Assembly (NCBI GenBank): GCA_928212115.1 | Contig: CAKMRJ010005634.1 | Span: 180,224,745-180,288,744 of the forward strand | DNA from: Lactuca virosa | Taxonomy: Eukaryota > Streptophyta > Magnoliopsida > Asterales > Asteraceae | DNA length: 64,000 nt | Direction of reading: 5' to 3' | Part shown: positions 11,936-22,775 of the stretch, in pieces | Layout: every line of letters starts with the position of its first letter | How positions within the stretch are numbered: the first letter of the stretch is position 1 | The notes under the pieces: generated by a model | What the model saw: the letters and a program-made list of their open reading frames with translations, nothing else | Databases searched by the model: none | What the model was told of the DNA's origin: nothing | Translations under genes and position numbers: made by a program

Positions 11936-12789
11936 ACAAAACAAATGTAATTGACTTTTGGTGATTAAATAATAGAGATAATTATGAGTTGGATTACTAC
12001 CTTTTGTCTATTGTTTATTTTGTGCTTCATTTTGCATGTCTTTTATTTCCAGAGTAATTGAATTATTCAAACATCTACAGTCGATCATACTTTTGGAAGT
12101 AAGTAGTAAATCAAGATTGTTATGAATTGAATTGTAGATTTTCTAAAGAGTTTTAGACATAGAAATGGTTTTGCTATAATATTTTCATGAGTACTTTGAA
12201 ATGGAGATTTAAGTATTGGATTAACCCAAGCTCAGATAATTAATTCATGGAATTTATCACGGGTAATTCTGAGACGATAATATCTTATAATCTTTAAATG
12301 TATATATATATGACTTGTAGTTTACAAGTTGGTTGTGCATTGATGATATGAAAACGCATCAGTAACTTGATTTTATACAATGTATTGTTGTACATGAGTT
12401 GATAACTAAATGGTGCAAGCATATAAGTCAAATTTTATTTGTTCCTTTTACCTTAACAGGAAAAGCGATTTCTTTGGGGCCCTCGGTGATTTGGGGTTCA
12501 CTTATAGTGTCGGGTCCGACCAAGACTTGATTCATGTGTTCGATTTGAATTTCTATTTCATTAAAAATCAAAAATCATGAAACAAAGTATTGGAAAATGA
12601 GATTGACTATGTTCCATGTATCATGTCTAAATGATATCTTACATAATGGAGGATTATATGATAACTTATCTTAGGACACGTTACTGACTGGGTCATAGTT
12701 CGACAACGGCCTTTGGTAGCTACAATTTGCTAATAAATTTGGAAGTTGTACTGGCAGTTATGGTTATTAGACTTATCTAAGTGGGAGAC
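11936..12789 (+). other. 3' untranslated part of Copia C with polypurine tract
   Basis: AT-rich, no ORF of note. It ends in AAGTGGGAGAC (12779-12789), the polypurine tract directly before the LTR start TGTTGGATTAGG. Confidence 0.72.
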
Positions 12790-12945
12790 TGTTGGATTAG
12801 GTGTCTAAGTACATAACTATAATTGGTATAAACTTGAATTGATAGTAGCATAGTCGTTTTGGGTTGCCATCAAAGCTAGCAAGTGGATAAGATTATTTTG
12901 GAGAGAGAGAGAGAGAGTGATTTATTATTTGACTAATAAATTGGA

Positions 12946-13002
<57 letters not shown>

Positions 13003-13700
13003 CATAAATTATGATATATTAAGCATAATATATTATACATAAATTATGATATTTGATTAATAATTAATCCGAAATTAATTAGAATTAATTTTGGGATTAA
13101 TTGGATTAATCTATGGTGCAAGGGTTGTTTGCCTATTTATTGATAAATGAAGAAAAGGCTCTAGAACCTCCTTGAAAGAGGTTGGATGAAGACTTCTAGG
13201 AAGGGCCTTGAATTTTCGTCCAAGGGCTCTTGGATGTAGGCTCATTGGATGCTTGGTCACCAAGCAAAGGGATTAGGGTTTCCTCCTTAAACTTTAGCTT
13301 TAGCTCTAAGCTACCTCACCTATATAAAGAGCCTTAGGCTTCACAAATTTGGCACTCATAACCCTAGTAGAGTTCTGGCCGAAAATCTCCTCCTCCCTCT
13401 CCATAATCCCTACTTGCTAGTCTTAGGGTGAACCATCAGAGGCACGACGCTTGTGGTGCTAGCTACTAAAGTTTTGAAGAAGAAGGATTCAAGATTGTTT
13501 ACAATAACAATCTAAAGGTTACTTTTCTAGTCTTATGAATTAGTTTATTCATAGGAAAGTTTTGTATGCTAGTGTTCATAGTATGTTGCTTAGCTGTGAA
13601 AGACATAGATCAAACTAAGTTGCAAGTGCCCTAATCAATTGAATTATTTTGATTGTTTTTCCGCTTAAGGTATTGTAGTTGTAACCTAGATTTCCCATCA
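12790..13700 (+). repeat. 3' LTR of Copia C
   Basis: 911 bp, TGTTGG...CCCATCA. A TATATAAAG promoter-like site is at 13321-13330. The region near 13431 (GTGAACCATCAGAGGCACGA) is shared with the I (36148) and M (62850) LTRs. It carries a GA run and a TA microsatellite. Followed at once by Gypsy B gag sequence. Confidence 0.87.
12900..13000. repeat. GA and TA microsatellites in the C LTR
   Basis: A (GA)n run at 12900-12917 and a (TA)n run at 12952-13000, separated by AT-rich sequence. They account for part of the length difference between this LTR and its relatives I and M. Confidence 0.95.
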
Positions 13701-14399
13701 GGGGATACTTAGGGCTTCCCTACCAAACCTGTTCACAAAATACCTTAGGTATTCCTTAGTATCATGACCTACCCGAAAAAGGTCACTATTGATCTTTTCG
13801 AATGTTCTGCTATAAGAGATTTGATTATTAAAAAGATTAACTAAGTGAGCGAATGAAGTAATTGAGTATTGAGGAAAGTTTGGAAGGCGTTTTATTGCTG
13901 ATCCTGTGAGGGTTGAACCGTAACCCTTGCATATTCAAGCTTCTTTCAAATGTGTTGCAATGGAGATGATCTCCATTCTTTCCCTGTATTGGGCCACATG
14001 TTCTTCAGGATTTGTGGTTATATCGTAAGGCTTCATGTTGGGAGTTTAGAAGCGCGTTGGGACTTCAGTATCAACTATCATAAGGGCAAATCTTGAGATC
14101 TTGTGGCTCGTGAGGGATACTTATAGTATTGGTTGGACCACTCCTGGCACACTTGAGGTCTTCTATGTTAACTGCTGAAGTTCCTTGGCCATGACCGGGC
14201 TCATTCCTACATCAAAGTCCATAGAGTTAGTATTTAAAATATTATTATTCATCAGGTTACAAGAATCCTTGTTGTTAGGAGTGACGAAGGTTTCGCCGAG
14301 ATCTTGGATCACACGGGCTCGTTCGTATGGAGTTGCCCCCAAGTGGGAGCAGGTGTTGGTACTGAGGATCCTATCTCCCGATGGTCTCCTGAGGATCAT
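13701..14399 (-). pseudogene. gag: Gypsy gag of B, N-terminal part, broken
   Basis: Aligns by eye with the D gag: N end at 14399-14163 (shared strings such as NNKDSCNLMNNNILNTNSMD), then a Gag start and core in changing frames to 13701. The C half is beyond the Copia C insertion. Dead copy of a capsid precursor. Confidence 0.7.
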
Positions 14400-14726
14400 G
14401 TGTTGCCAAAGTTCAAGATCTTGGGCTGCACGATCGAGGGTGCTACTTCTTGGGGTTTATGCATCTTTGTCCTCATTCTTTCTATTTCCTTGTGCACCGT
14501 CTATTGTCCTTCTGTTGCAGAGTGACTTGTCATTCGAATCTCGTCATCATAGAAAAGAGCTCTTTATTGGAAATCATTACAGAAGGATCTTGAAATTTGT
14601 GCCTCAGAAGTCTTCTTAGGAGCTCCGCTTGGAGGTTGTGGAAGGTTTTTATAGGAAATTGGAGGAATAGAAGAGGATAAGGTCTGTTGGGCAGACATGA
14701 TTCTCAAACGATTGTGAACACCACGA

Positions 14727-14743
14727 CCCCACGGTGGGTGCCA
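14727..14743 (-). other. Primer site of Gypsy B
   Basis: Minus strand TGGCACCCACCGTGGGG, the counterpart of 6650-6666 in D. The two differ at one base within the 17. Confidence 0.6.
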
Positions 14744-14755
14744 AATTATTTTGGT

Positions 14756-15326
14756 CAAAAATTGATCAAGTATTATTCAACCAAATTGTTTGAGAGGCCT
14801 TGGTATTTAAGGTAATGCCAATATTTAATAGTAATCAAAGTAGGACAAATTAGTTACAAGGAAAGTCGTTGATCCTCTATAGGATCTCCGACACAAAACC
14901 TTAGGTGGTGATAATAATCACTTACCTTGTTGTTTTTATTGATTTGAATGTGAGTTTAAATAAATGATGAAGATAATACGAGTACAAATGTAGTAACAGA
15001 GCTAATCGTATGTGTAATGTGTGTATTAAGGTGTATTTATAGTCTAAACTAAGTAACAATAAGTCTCATATTTTCGGGATCCTCCAGAATGAATATATGC
15101 ACATTGTTTGACTTGGTATTCCCAAGTCTTAAGCCTAGTTGAAATGATTCTTCATTGGGAATGAATCTCATATTGACCATTTCTACACATGTGAGAAAAA
15201 GAAATAGAAATATGACCGTTAAAAGTGTTAGGAGTTAAAAAATCAGGATCGTGAGAATGGTTCGGAATCCTAAAAAGTCTTGAAGATCCGGGATTCTGAA
15301 TTGGGTTGACGATCTTGGCCCTAACA
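14756..15326 (-). repeat. 5' LTR of Gypsy B
   Basis: About 570 bp; minus-strand start TGTTAGGGCC at 15326 is clear, the inner end is approximate. The 5 bases outside (15327-15331, tggat) are the expected target copy on this side. Related to the D LTR but clearly diverged. Confidence 0.68.
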
Positions 15327-15353
15327 TGGATGTTACAATTCTCTCCCCATAGG
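15327..15353 (-). repeat. First 11 bp of A's 3' LTR and its polypurine tract
   Basis: Minus strand reads TATGGGGAGAGAAT, then the LTR start TGTAACATCCA (15337-15327), after which Gypsy B begins. A purine tract followed by TGTAACA is the common Gypsy 3' LTR junction. Confidence 0.72.
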
Positions 15354-15354
15354 A

Positions 15355-15919
15355 GGATTCCCTCCCAGAATCATGCATATGAAAACATATGTGGGTAGTG
15401 ACTCATCATGTCACTTTCTGTCTCCCAGGTGAGGCTTGGCATAGATGTATGTTTCCATCGTACAATCACTAAATCAACCATCTTACGTCCTGAAATCTTT
15501 ATGTTACGGTCAACAATCACTTTGGGTTATTCAATCAACCTCTTACTCTCATTGATCCTCATTTTCGAAATTGGATTCTCATCGGTAACTTCTCCCTTGA
15601 ACTTCCTTAAATAATACACATGAGAGGTGTTGTGAATACCTTCCAGTTCTTCTGGTAATTCCAAATTGTAAACTTGGTTTCCAATTCTACAAAGAAATTT
15701 AAATGATCCAATGAATCTTGAACTCATCTTTCCTCATTTTCTAAATCTAATAAGTCCCTTCCATGGAGAGACTTTAATCAACACTTGGTCTCCAATTTCA
15801 AACGTAATCGGTTGTCGCTTTTTGTCAGCATAGATCTTCTGAAGATTTTAAGCTACTAACATTATTTCCCTTATCACTTTCAGTTTCTCAGCGGTCTGAT
15901 GGACAATCTCAGGACACAT
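15355..15919 (-). pseudogene. pol: Integrase C end of A (chromodomain-like tail)
   Basis: Minus strand: PEIVHQTAEKLK start, a stop, then FIGSFKFLCRIGNQVYNLEL (15715-15655), IHNTSHVYYLRKF, and a tail ending in SLTWETESDMMSHYPHMF. This is the Gypsy integrase C domain and chromodomain-like tail, which in chromoviruses can bind histones. Stops at about 15849 and 15527. It continues across the F/G insertion into 30165. Confidence 0.82.
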
Positions 15920-15921
15920 TG
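15917..15921. other. Target duplication of G (CATTG), overlapping that of F
   Basis: CATTG here and at 18186-18190. The last two bases, TG, are the first two of F's LTR (TGTGATAACC), so G inserted after F. CACAT at 15915-15919 is F's left target copy, matching 30160-30164. Confidence 0.9.
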
Positions 15922-15980
15922 TGTAGCACCTGGTTCCTGGTATGTATTTTATTTAAATAGTTTTGCGTTTTTGGCCTGGG

Positions 15981-17102
15981 ACTCGGCGAGTTGAAGGCCC
16001 AACTCGCCGAGTAGAAGCGGGATAAGACGCAGGATTTAAGTATGGGACTCGTCGAGTCGGGTCCTAGACTCGACGAGTAGGCTCTGTCTGGACAAAACCC
16101 TAATCTGAGGGTTTGCACCCTATTTAAACAACCTTATACAGCCTCCATCACCCCTTTATGCTCCCAGAAACCCTCCATAGCAAACCCTAAGTGTTTTGGT
16201 GCAAGATCTAAGGCTTTTGAGTGATTTTGTGGGTTTTGACCACAGGGAAGAAGGAAGAGCATAGAAGGATCAAGAGGAGACTGAAGGATTCGAGTTTGGT
16301 ACATCATTTGCAGTTCTTGTAAGGTATAAAGTCGACACCTTGCTTGTTCATTTGCTAGATCCCTTTTTGGGGAGATTTAGGGCTTTTATAAGCCATTCTT
16401 GGTAACCAACCATAATTGCAAGCATGGTTGAGGGTCAAAACTTTGGATCTAGGACTTGGGAAGAGTCACAAGGCAGATTGGGGTTGCTTTTGCACTCAAG
16501 TAAGGTCACATGCAACATAAGAGCCATTTTAGGGCCTTTAAGGCTCAAAAGTCCCATGCATGCACGTAAAGTTCGTGACTTTATGTGCTAGATCAAGCTT
16601 AGGGTCTTGGATCTATCATTTGGACAAAAGTTGTACATCAAAAATCGAGGAAATAGGACTTGGACGTTATCGACTCGGCGAGTCCGTTCTTGAGACTCGA
16701 CGAGTCCAAGGCATAAAGTCCCATATCTGTTGAGGGTCAAAAGAACACAGTTGGGTGTTAGAAGGGTTGTAGAAGGTCCAAAGGAGTGACCCAACGTTCT
16801 GGACTTAGCCTTCAACCTGGAGTTCATGGGACTCGGCGAGTCCAAGGCAATCTCCCAACTCTTGAAGATGAACTCGACGAGTTGTTCATACAACTCGGCG
16901 AGTCGAGGACAGGACGTGTTCATAGGATGAAGATGAACTCGACGAGTGTTCATACCGCTCGGAGAGACGGATGAAGGTTCATCTGAGGTTGCGTTAGAAG
17001 GAGAACTCGTCGATTCGTTGCTAAACTCGACGAGTAGAGACGTAGATGAGGACAATTAAAGAGATAGGGAATCGACGAGTTGGCGGCCCAACTCGGCGAG
17101 TC
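15981..17102 (+). repeat. Array of palindromic ACTCGNCGAGT motifs in LTR G
   Basis: About 14 copies, some imperfect. Examples: 15981, 16001, 16047, 16068, 16673, 16694, 16831, 16872, 16892, 16937, 17005, 17025 and 17091. They are often paired 20-35 bp apart. The pairs at 15981-16012 and 16047-16078 form stems of 13 and 12 bp. Their centre bases are complementary (G with C, T with A). Some other pairs have A opposite G. Copies lie on both sides of the TATA-like site. Confidence 0.88.
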
Positions 17103-17699
17103 GGGTCAACTGGAAGTTGACTTTGACTTTGACTTGGACTTGGTCAGGGGTAAAATGGTCATTTTACCCTAAGAATAGATTTCATACTCTGATTAAGTGT
17201 TTTGTGGGGATTATAGCCGGAGGATTTCCGGAGCAGCAGCAGACAGAGATTTCCCGCACAGATTATCAGCAGCTACTCGTTTGAGGTGAGTTACCTTCTA
17301 GTAGCGTTGGGTCTACGGCGACATTGCCGGCCCACCAGTCGGAGTTGTATGTTAGATGATTGTCTTTGTGATATCATCTAGGTTTGCTACTACCTGATAT
17401 GTTATACGCTGGCATGATATGTTATATGTGATAGTAGTAGAGTTCGGTTGTTAGGACCGAAGGGTAGGTCAGACACCCCAGATATGTCTGACAGTATGTT
17501 ATGATATGTTTATATGCTGGCATGATATGTTATATGTGATAGTGGTAGTAGGAGGGGAATAGTCCCCAAGTTCGGTTGTTAGGGCCGAAGGGTAGTTCGG
17601 ACACCCCAGATATGTCTGATAGTATGTTTATGTTATGATATATGTGATAGTAGCAGTAGGGGGTAGAATAGTCCCCGAGGGTCGGTTGTTAGGACCGAT

Positions 17700-17857
17700 G
17701 GGTAGGTCAGCACCCCAGAATGGCTTGACACGGGTAGGTCAGCACCCCAGAATGGCTTGACACGGGTAGGTCGGCACCCCAGTATGGCCGTACCGGGTAG
17801 GTCGACACCCCAGAATGGCCGTATCGGGTAGGTCGGGCACCCCAGAATTGCCTGGCA
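17700..17857 (+). repeat. 32-bp minisatellite in LTR G
   Basis: About five units starting GGGTAGGTCRGCACCCCAG. Two larger diverged copies with GGTAGGTCAGACACCCCAG lie upstream (about 17450-17690). The core resembles the 31-bp minisatellite of LTR J read on the minus strand. Confidence 0.85.
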
Positions 17858-18376
17858 GTATGTATGCTATGTGATTGTATGGTATGTGGTATGATGAGGG
17901 AACTCACTAAGCTTTTGTGCTTACAGTTTTAGTTTTGATTTCAGGTACCTCTTCGTCTAAGGGGAAGGAGCCGGCAGTGTAGCAGTGCATCACACACACA
18001 CATGATTTCCCATGGAGTTTTCTGGGATTGTACTCTAACTTATTTTACATTCATATTGTGATTTTCAGACACATTGTTATATTTCTGCTTTCAATTGTTA
18101 TGGCATGGGAAATGTTTTGGTAGATTATGTTGAGAATTACTTAATTAAAAATGAAAAACTTTGGCTTGAAAATTGGGATGTTACACATTGTGATAACCCG
18201 AAATTTCTATCTTGTACTTTCAGTCAATTCAATCAAAGACAAACTTGTTTCTGCTACTTTTAGCATTGTTTAGAGTCTGTTTGGGTGTTCTAAGCCTAGT
18301 GTATTCAAGAATCGGGTATTAGGAAGTATCAGCTTGAGTCCATTGTGCCTTAATCAAACTCTTAACTCATTAAGAG

Positions 18377-19093
18377 GAGTTTACGGCCAACACATGGTTG
18401 GGCCGTAAACTCATGCATAGGCTGTGAACTCATGCTATATGCATGAGTTTACACCATTTTTCATTCCTTTCTTCCATTCTAGTCAAGAACGCCCAAGATT
18501 CTCTCTCAAGTATCATAAAATCTTCACTTTGATCTTCCAAAAATGTAAGAATTCTTTCACTTGAATTGTTGTTACATCTCCTTATCTAGTGATTATACAT
18601 GATTTCATCCATGAAATCATTCCATTTTGCTAGATTTTCAAGTGTTCTTCATTTCACCAAGAACACCAAGAACACACACTAGTGTTTTTGGACTTTAATC
18701 ACCATATCAAGCTTCTATATTGTAAGTACTCTCTCCTAAGCTTGTTATATACAAGGAACACTTGATGAACACTTAGAAAACATTCAATTAGCAAGAACAA
18801 AGGGAGTTTACGGCCAATGCAATCTCCCTTGGCCGTAAACCCATATAATGAACCATATGTTGACTTTAAACACTCCTAAAGGCTTCTAAACCCTTAAGTA
18901 CCTTCCTTGGTGTAATACCTACTGATTATACTACTTGAAAACATAAAGAAATCAAGATCAAAAGGTGTTTACGGCCAAGGCAATATCCTTGGGCCGTAAA
19001 CCCTAATTAAGGGTGTAAATGAATTCTAAACTTCTTTCTAAGCTTTGGAACTAAGTATGGTACAATATACTATGAGTTTACGGCCGTAAACTC
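18377..19093 (+). repeat. Hairpin array with GTTTACGGCC/GGCCGTAAAC in LTR F
   Basis: Hairpins at 18377-18412, 18806-18840 and 18967-19001 have stems of 12-15 bp, two with a single bulged G. A perfect 20-bp palindrome, GAGTTTACGGCCGTAAACTC, lies at 19074-19093. All are repeated in the 3' LTR (the palindrome at 28296-28315). The stems extend by different outer and inner bases in each hairpin, so they are not simple copies. Confidence 0.9.
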
Positions 19094-20418
19094 ACAGGGC
19101 TGTAAACCCTAGGCCGTAAACTCATATAAGACTTACCATGTTGGCCATAAACTCATTAGAATGGCCATACACCCTTAGTATGCAATCATATGTGATTGTA
19201 GTACTTAAATCCTAAGGTTTCCTAGTCTAATAAGGTGTTACCTTTCATGATTAGTTGTTTAAACACTAATTATACAAATATATGTGTCATTATATGTTCA
19301 ATAGGATCAGTGTGTGCTCAAGTCTTCACTTGACACTTAGCATCCTACACCAATCTTACATTTGAGTAACTTACAACAGGTGAGTTCATACCCCCACATT
19401 TTCATAGTTTTTACTATTTTAAGTGGGGGGGATACAAGTATAACTCAAAGATATTGTGTTATAACAAATGATTTCAATTGGAATAGAGTTATCAAAACAA
19501 ATGGTGTCAAACATCTTATCAAATTAAGTGGTTATTTAAAAAAGACATCAAGTCACCAAAATGGATTTCCAAATATGAAACTTCTTTTAAATGTTTTATA
19601 AACTTATATTTTTCCCCAAAAATCATACTAGTATAGATATATTTATATAAATAAGGTTTAAAAGACTTAGGACTGACAACCCACTTTGGTTCCTTTTCCT
19701 TGTTTGGATGTGGGATCACAAGTATGAATTGTTTGTCCAAGTGTCATTTAAATTTTAGTTATATATATATTTGTATATGTATACAAGTATAAAAGTTTAT
19801 TCAATTAGATTCAATTACCCTTTGTACATGTTGAGCAAAGGATCCCATACATGAATACTCGTTATCAAATCAGAAAGTACATATAGATTATAATAGGTAT
19901 AATTTATGACACACAGAACATTAATTCACGATACTATTATACTAGAGTACATTGTTTTACAAAAACAAAGGTTAATTCAAAACTAATCAAGTGGATTCAT
20001 TCATTCAAGTACATGTTAAGAATACTAATTCAAGGATATACTATCAATCATTAATTTCAGAATGATTGGGTTTTTATAACTGTTATACATGTAACGTTAT
20101 ATGCTTTTATGAGTCAAGTAGTACAGTTTGTTTAATTCATTTTAAACAATACAGTAAAGTCCTGATATTATAACCAGAGTCTCCAGCAGGGGATCGAAAC
20201 AATGTGTGTATAGATCTATATTAGGATTGACACTCCCGCACTCGGACTGCTAGCTACAGTCAGACATACACGTCTGTGACTGACAATTCTTATCATCATC
20301 TTTCAGCGCATACATAGCGTTGGGTCAGGCCATCTAGTTAGTATGGTTATAATAACTCATTTAAAAGATATTAACAATACGTTAGTGTATAATTACTAAA
20401 CTTAAGTACATTTTCAAA

Positions 20419-20575
20419 GTACTAGCTTACAAGATACAGTTTAGAAGATACAGTTAACAGTATACAGTTTACAAGATACAGTTACAAGATACAGTTTACA
20501 GTATACGGTTTACAAGATACAGTTACAAGATACAGTTTACTAGATACAGTTGACAAGATACAAGTTTACATAAAG
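20419..20575 (+). repeat. ACAGTTTACAAGAT tandem repeat in LTR F
   Basis: About ten imperfect units of 14-16 bp. The 3' LTR has about seven in the matching place (29615-29715), so copy number changed after or during insertion. Confidence 0.85.
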
Positions 20576-21013
20576 ATTACAAGTATAGAACATTGGTTTA
20601 CAAATAGAACAGTTTTATACATATACAAATATTTTTCATATACAACAGAAAATATAGGATTTTCTGGAAACAATTTACATATTCAAGAAACAGAAAACAC
20701 TCATACAAAACATAAATACTTATGCACTCATTCAACTTTATGTTGATACTCTCTTTTCAAATTACTTGTATTCTCAGCGAACCCGTAGACAGGTACACCC
20801 GAGCTTTTGAAGATGGAGGAGTTTATGTTTTGTCTTTAACTTTTGTACAACTTTTTGGTTTCAGTATACAATATGAAACACATGTAAATATTTATATTTT
20901 TTAATACAGTGGTTGTTTGTACTATGATTAATATATTACATGTGTTGTGACACTACAAATGAAGTCCTCCACCACCGGACGTTTCCGCCGTCTGGTTTGG
21001 GGGTGTGACAGAT

Positions 21014-21025
21014 TGGTATCAGAGC
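21014..21025 (+). other. Primer-binding site of F
   Basis: TGGTATCAGAGC, three bases after the LTR end; initiator-methionine tRNA type. Confidence 0.95.
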
Positions 21026-21762
21026 ATTGTTTATAGTGAACTTAGTTTATCAATCCATAAAAGATATACAAACTATAAATACATTTGGGGCTAAGAGCTT
21101 TGACTACAAGTATACTTTTAAAAAATTTGAGTATTTTTATAAGAAGTATACTAACAATCATACCTACAAGTACAGTATCACAGTCATAAGAACTTAAAAG
21201 TATTTGGATGTTGAACATTACAGTCAAACCTGGACATTTATGTAATCATATTTGGGATTAATATAGCCTGATCAACTATATTGATTTGAAATATGACCAA
21301 CATGTGTTTGGGAGTGATAGTGGTGTTGTGGCATGTCTAAAACTTACCATACATACTCATAAGAACTTTAGAACAGAACATAAAGATTAAAATACCATAG
21401 GGGTATTTTAGGCACTATATACTAATAACAAACATGTGAAAACAATAGAACAAATTAAGGGTAGAACTGTAAATATTAAGGGTATATTACAATTATATAT
21501 AATTAAAACTATATAGACTTAGAATATGTGATTTAGCTTCATTTCCTGTTCCTTGTTTGGTTGTGGATTTAGATCCGGATCATTTAATCGAAGGTCGAAT
21601 ATAACCAAGTTATATATAATTAATATGCACTTTATAATTATAGTAATATTTAGAACAAGTTGTACTTACTACATTATTTGTTAATTGTAGGTCTTTCTTG
21701 TAGAAATTTATCGTTACTAACTATATTCTATATCTCTTATCCCTATTCTCGCTTAGATAACA
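21026..21762 (+). other. Leader of F
   Basis: AT-rich, no supported ORF on the plus strand. Contains TTTCCTGTTCCTTGTTTGGT at 21542, a motif also found in inverse in LTR K (53150, 53448, 53830). Probably 5' UTR. Confidence 0.6.
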
Positions 21763-22362
21763 ATGGCTGGAATTCACATACCTGGAAACCCGTATTTCCC
21801 AAACGAAGAACAAGATGAAGAACCAGAAGAAAATCACGAGATTCCCTTAGACGATGACTTTGCTGAGAATTTTCTTGAAGAAAACAATTCTGGATCTGAA
21901 GCCTATAATCAACCACCAATTGCTAAGAATCCTAACCCTCGTCCAGTTTTCCAAGGTCCGACGCCTATGTGGGTAGAAAGCTTGGAAACATGGAGTCAAG
22001 AATAGAATCAACCAATGCCTTACAATGGAGATAGAAGCTTCTACAACTTAAGCGAAGGTGGTTCGGTAGACAGAGTCCTGCTAATTATAGTTAGTAGAGT
22101 TGCTCGAAATGAAATTCAGGGTAGAAGAATTGGAGAAGTTGTTGCCAATATGAGAATTAATACAATCAGTATTAATCGTCTTGAGCATATGCGTGAGAGA
22201 GATACAAGGGACAATGAATAACTATTGCAAGCATTAGGTGAAACTCGAGCTGAAGTCATAGAACTTCGAGCACGCCTGACAGTGTATGAAAGGCACTTGC
22301 TTGCTATGGAGCGTCAAATGACTGAGTTGAGGGTACATCCAAATGATACTCGTCGTCCTTAG
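21763..22362 (+). pseudogene. Pre-gag ORF of F, unknown function, two in-frame stops
   Basis: One reading frame of about 199 codons lies upstream of gag, broken only by TAG at 22003-22005 and TAA at 22219-22221. The N half is acidic and Pro/Asn-rich (QDEEPEENHEIPLDDD). The C half is Arg/Glu/Leu-rich with heptad-like spacing (ETRAEVIELRARL, YERHLLAMERQM), suggesting a coiled coil. Extra ORFs before gag are known in some plant Gypsy groups; I do not recognise this one. It ends 413 bp before the gag ATG, in another reading frame. Confidence 0.6.
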
Positions 22363-22775
22363 GAAGTACTCTACTCGTTTCTTATTCACTCTTTTAGTTA
22401 TAGTTTGGTCTATGGTTAGGTTTTAATGTTTTTTTCAGGGTTTTTCAGTAAGACCACGAAAATTCTATTTTCGATAGGACTTTTTGATGTCCATGTTTTT
22501 CTCAGAATTTGGTGTATTGTAGACCTGTTTAGGGTCAAGTTTTCCAGACTTATGTATTCAATATGCCAATTTAATCGACATGCATTTTCATACTCTTGAA
22601 AAATAACCATTTACTTTCATATTATTCAGTTACAAGTTGTACTTGTCATAGACTTCTATTTCCAATTCATTTCAAGATTCATGTCGAACTGTCTGTTTTA
22701 GTTTAGAGATATCAGAATTCGTATTCATTATTGATATCTTATCATCATTGTATCTTTTGAATTTTATAGAAAAAG

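Larger units (their letters stand above)
7275..13700 (+). mobile_element. Ty1/Copia element C, 5' truncated
   Basis: Leader, gag, protease, integrase, reverse transcriptase and RNase H remnants in Copia order, then a polypurine tract and 3' LTR. The 5' LTR and primer site are cut off by Gypsy D at 7274. The 3' LTR end at 13700 abuts Gypsy B gag, so C sits in B. Many stops and frame changes make it dead. The IN/RT sequence is a typical plant Copia; I do not assign a lineage. Confidence 0.88.
13701..15326 (-). mobile_element. Ty3/Gypsy element B, 5' part
   Basis: Minus-strand LTR, primer site, leader and N-terminal gag, homologous to D. Copia C cut it at 13700/13701; the sequence at 13701 corresponds to D position 5587. 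Its LTR ends at 15326, inside A's 3' LTR. The rest of B is left of the window. Confidence 0.78.
15922..18185 (+). repeat. Solo LTR G (Gypsy)
   Basis: 2264 bp, TGTAGCACC...GATGTTACA, flanked by CATTG at 15917-15921 and 18186-18190. No internal region is present, so this is a solo LTR left by LTR-LTR recombination. Strand is inferred from the block AACTCACTAAGCTTTT (17901) followed by TTTCAGGTAC, shared with the J, F and K LTRs. A TATTTAAA-like promoter site lies at 16121. It landed on the A/F junction. Confidence 0.9.
18189..21010 (+). repeat. 5' LTR of F
   Basis: 2822 bp, TGTGATAACCC...GGGTGTGACA. Compared with the 3' LTR, I count 3 changes in the first ~120 bases and none in the next ~160. 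Two larger differences are a segment near 19545-19600 absent from the 3' copy and fewer ACAGTTTACAAGAT repeats there. It carries hairpins (18377-19093) and a GCACTCATTCAACTTT block at about 20723, related to the ACTCACTAAGCTT block of G and J. Confidence 0.93.

Noticed and set aside
16588..17055. 155-codon minus-strand ORF inside LTR G
   Set aside because: It runs through the palindrome array, whose low stop content opens a frame on both strands; no domain.
17700..17857. Regular 32-bp repeats in LTR G, CRISPR-like
   Set aside because: Head-to-tail units without unique spacers within a solo LTR.
15922..18185. G as the true 5' LTR of F
   Set aside because: Ends differ from F's LTRs, it has its own TSD (CATTG), and F has its own LTR pair and TSD (CACAT).
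21014..21025. tRNA gene at TGGTATCAGAGC sites
   Set aside because: Only the 12-14 bases complementary to a tRNA 3' end are present; these are primer sites, not tRNA genes.
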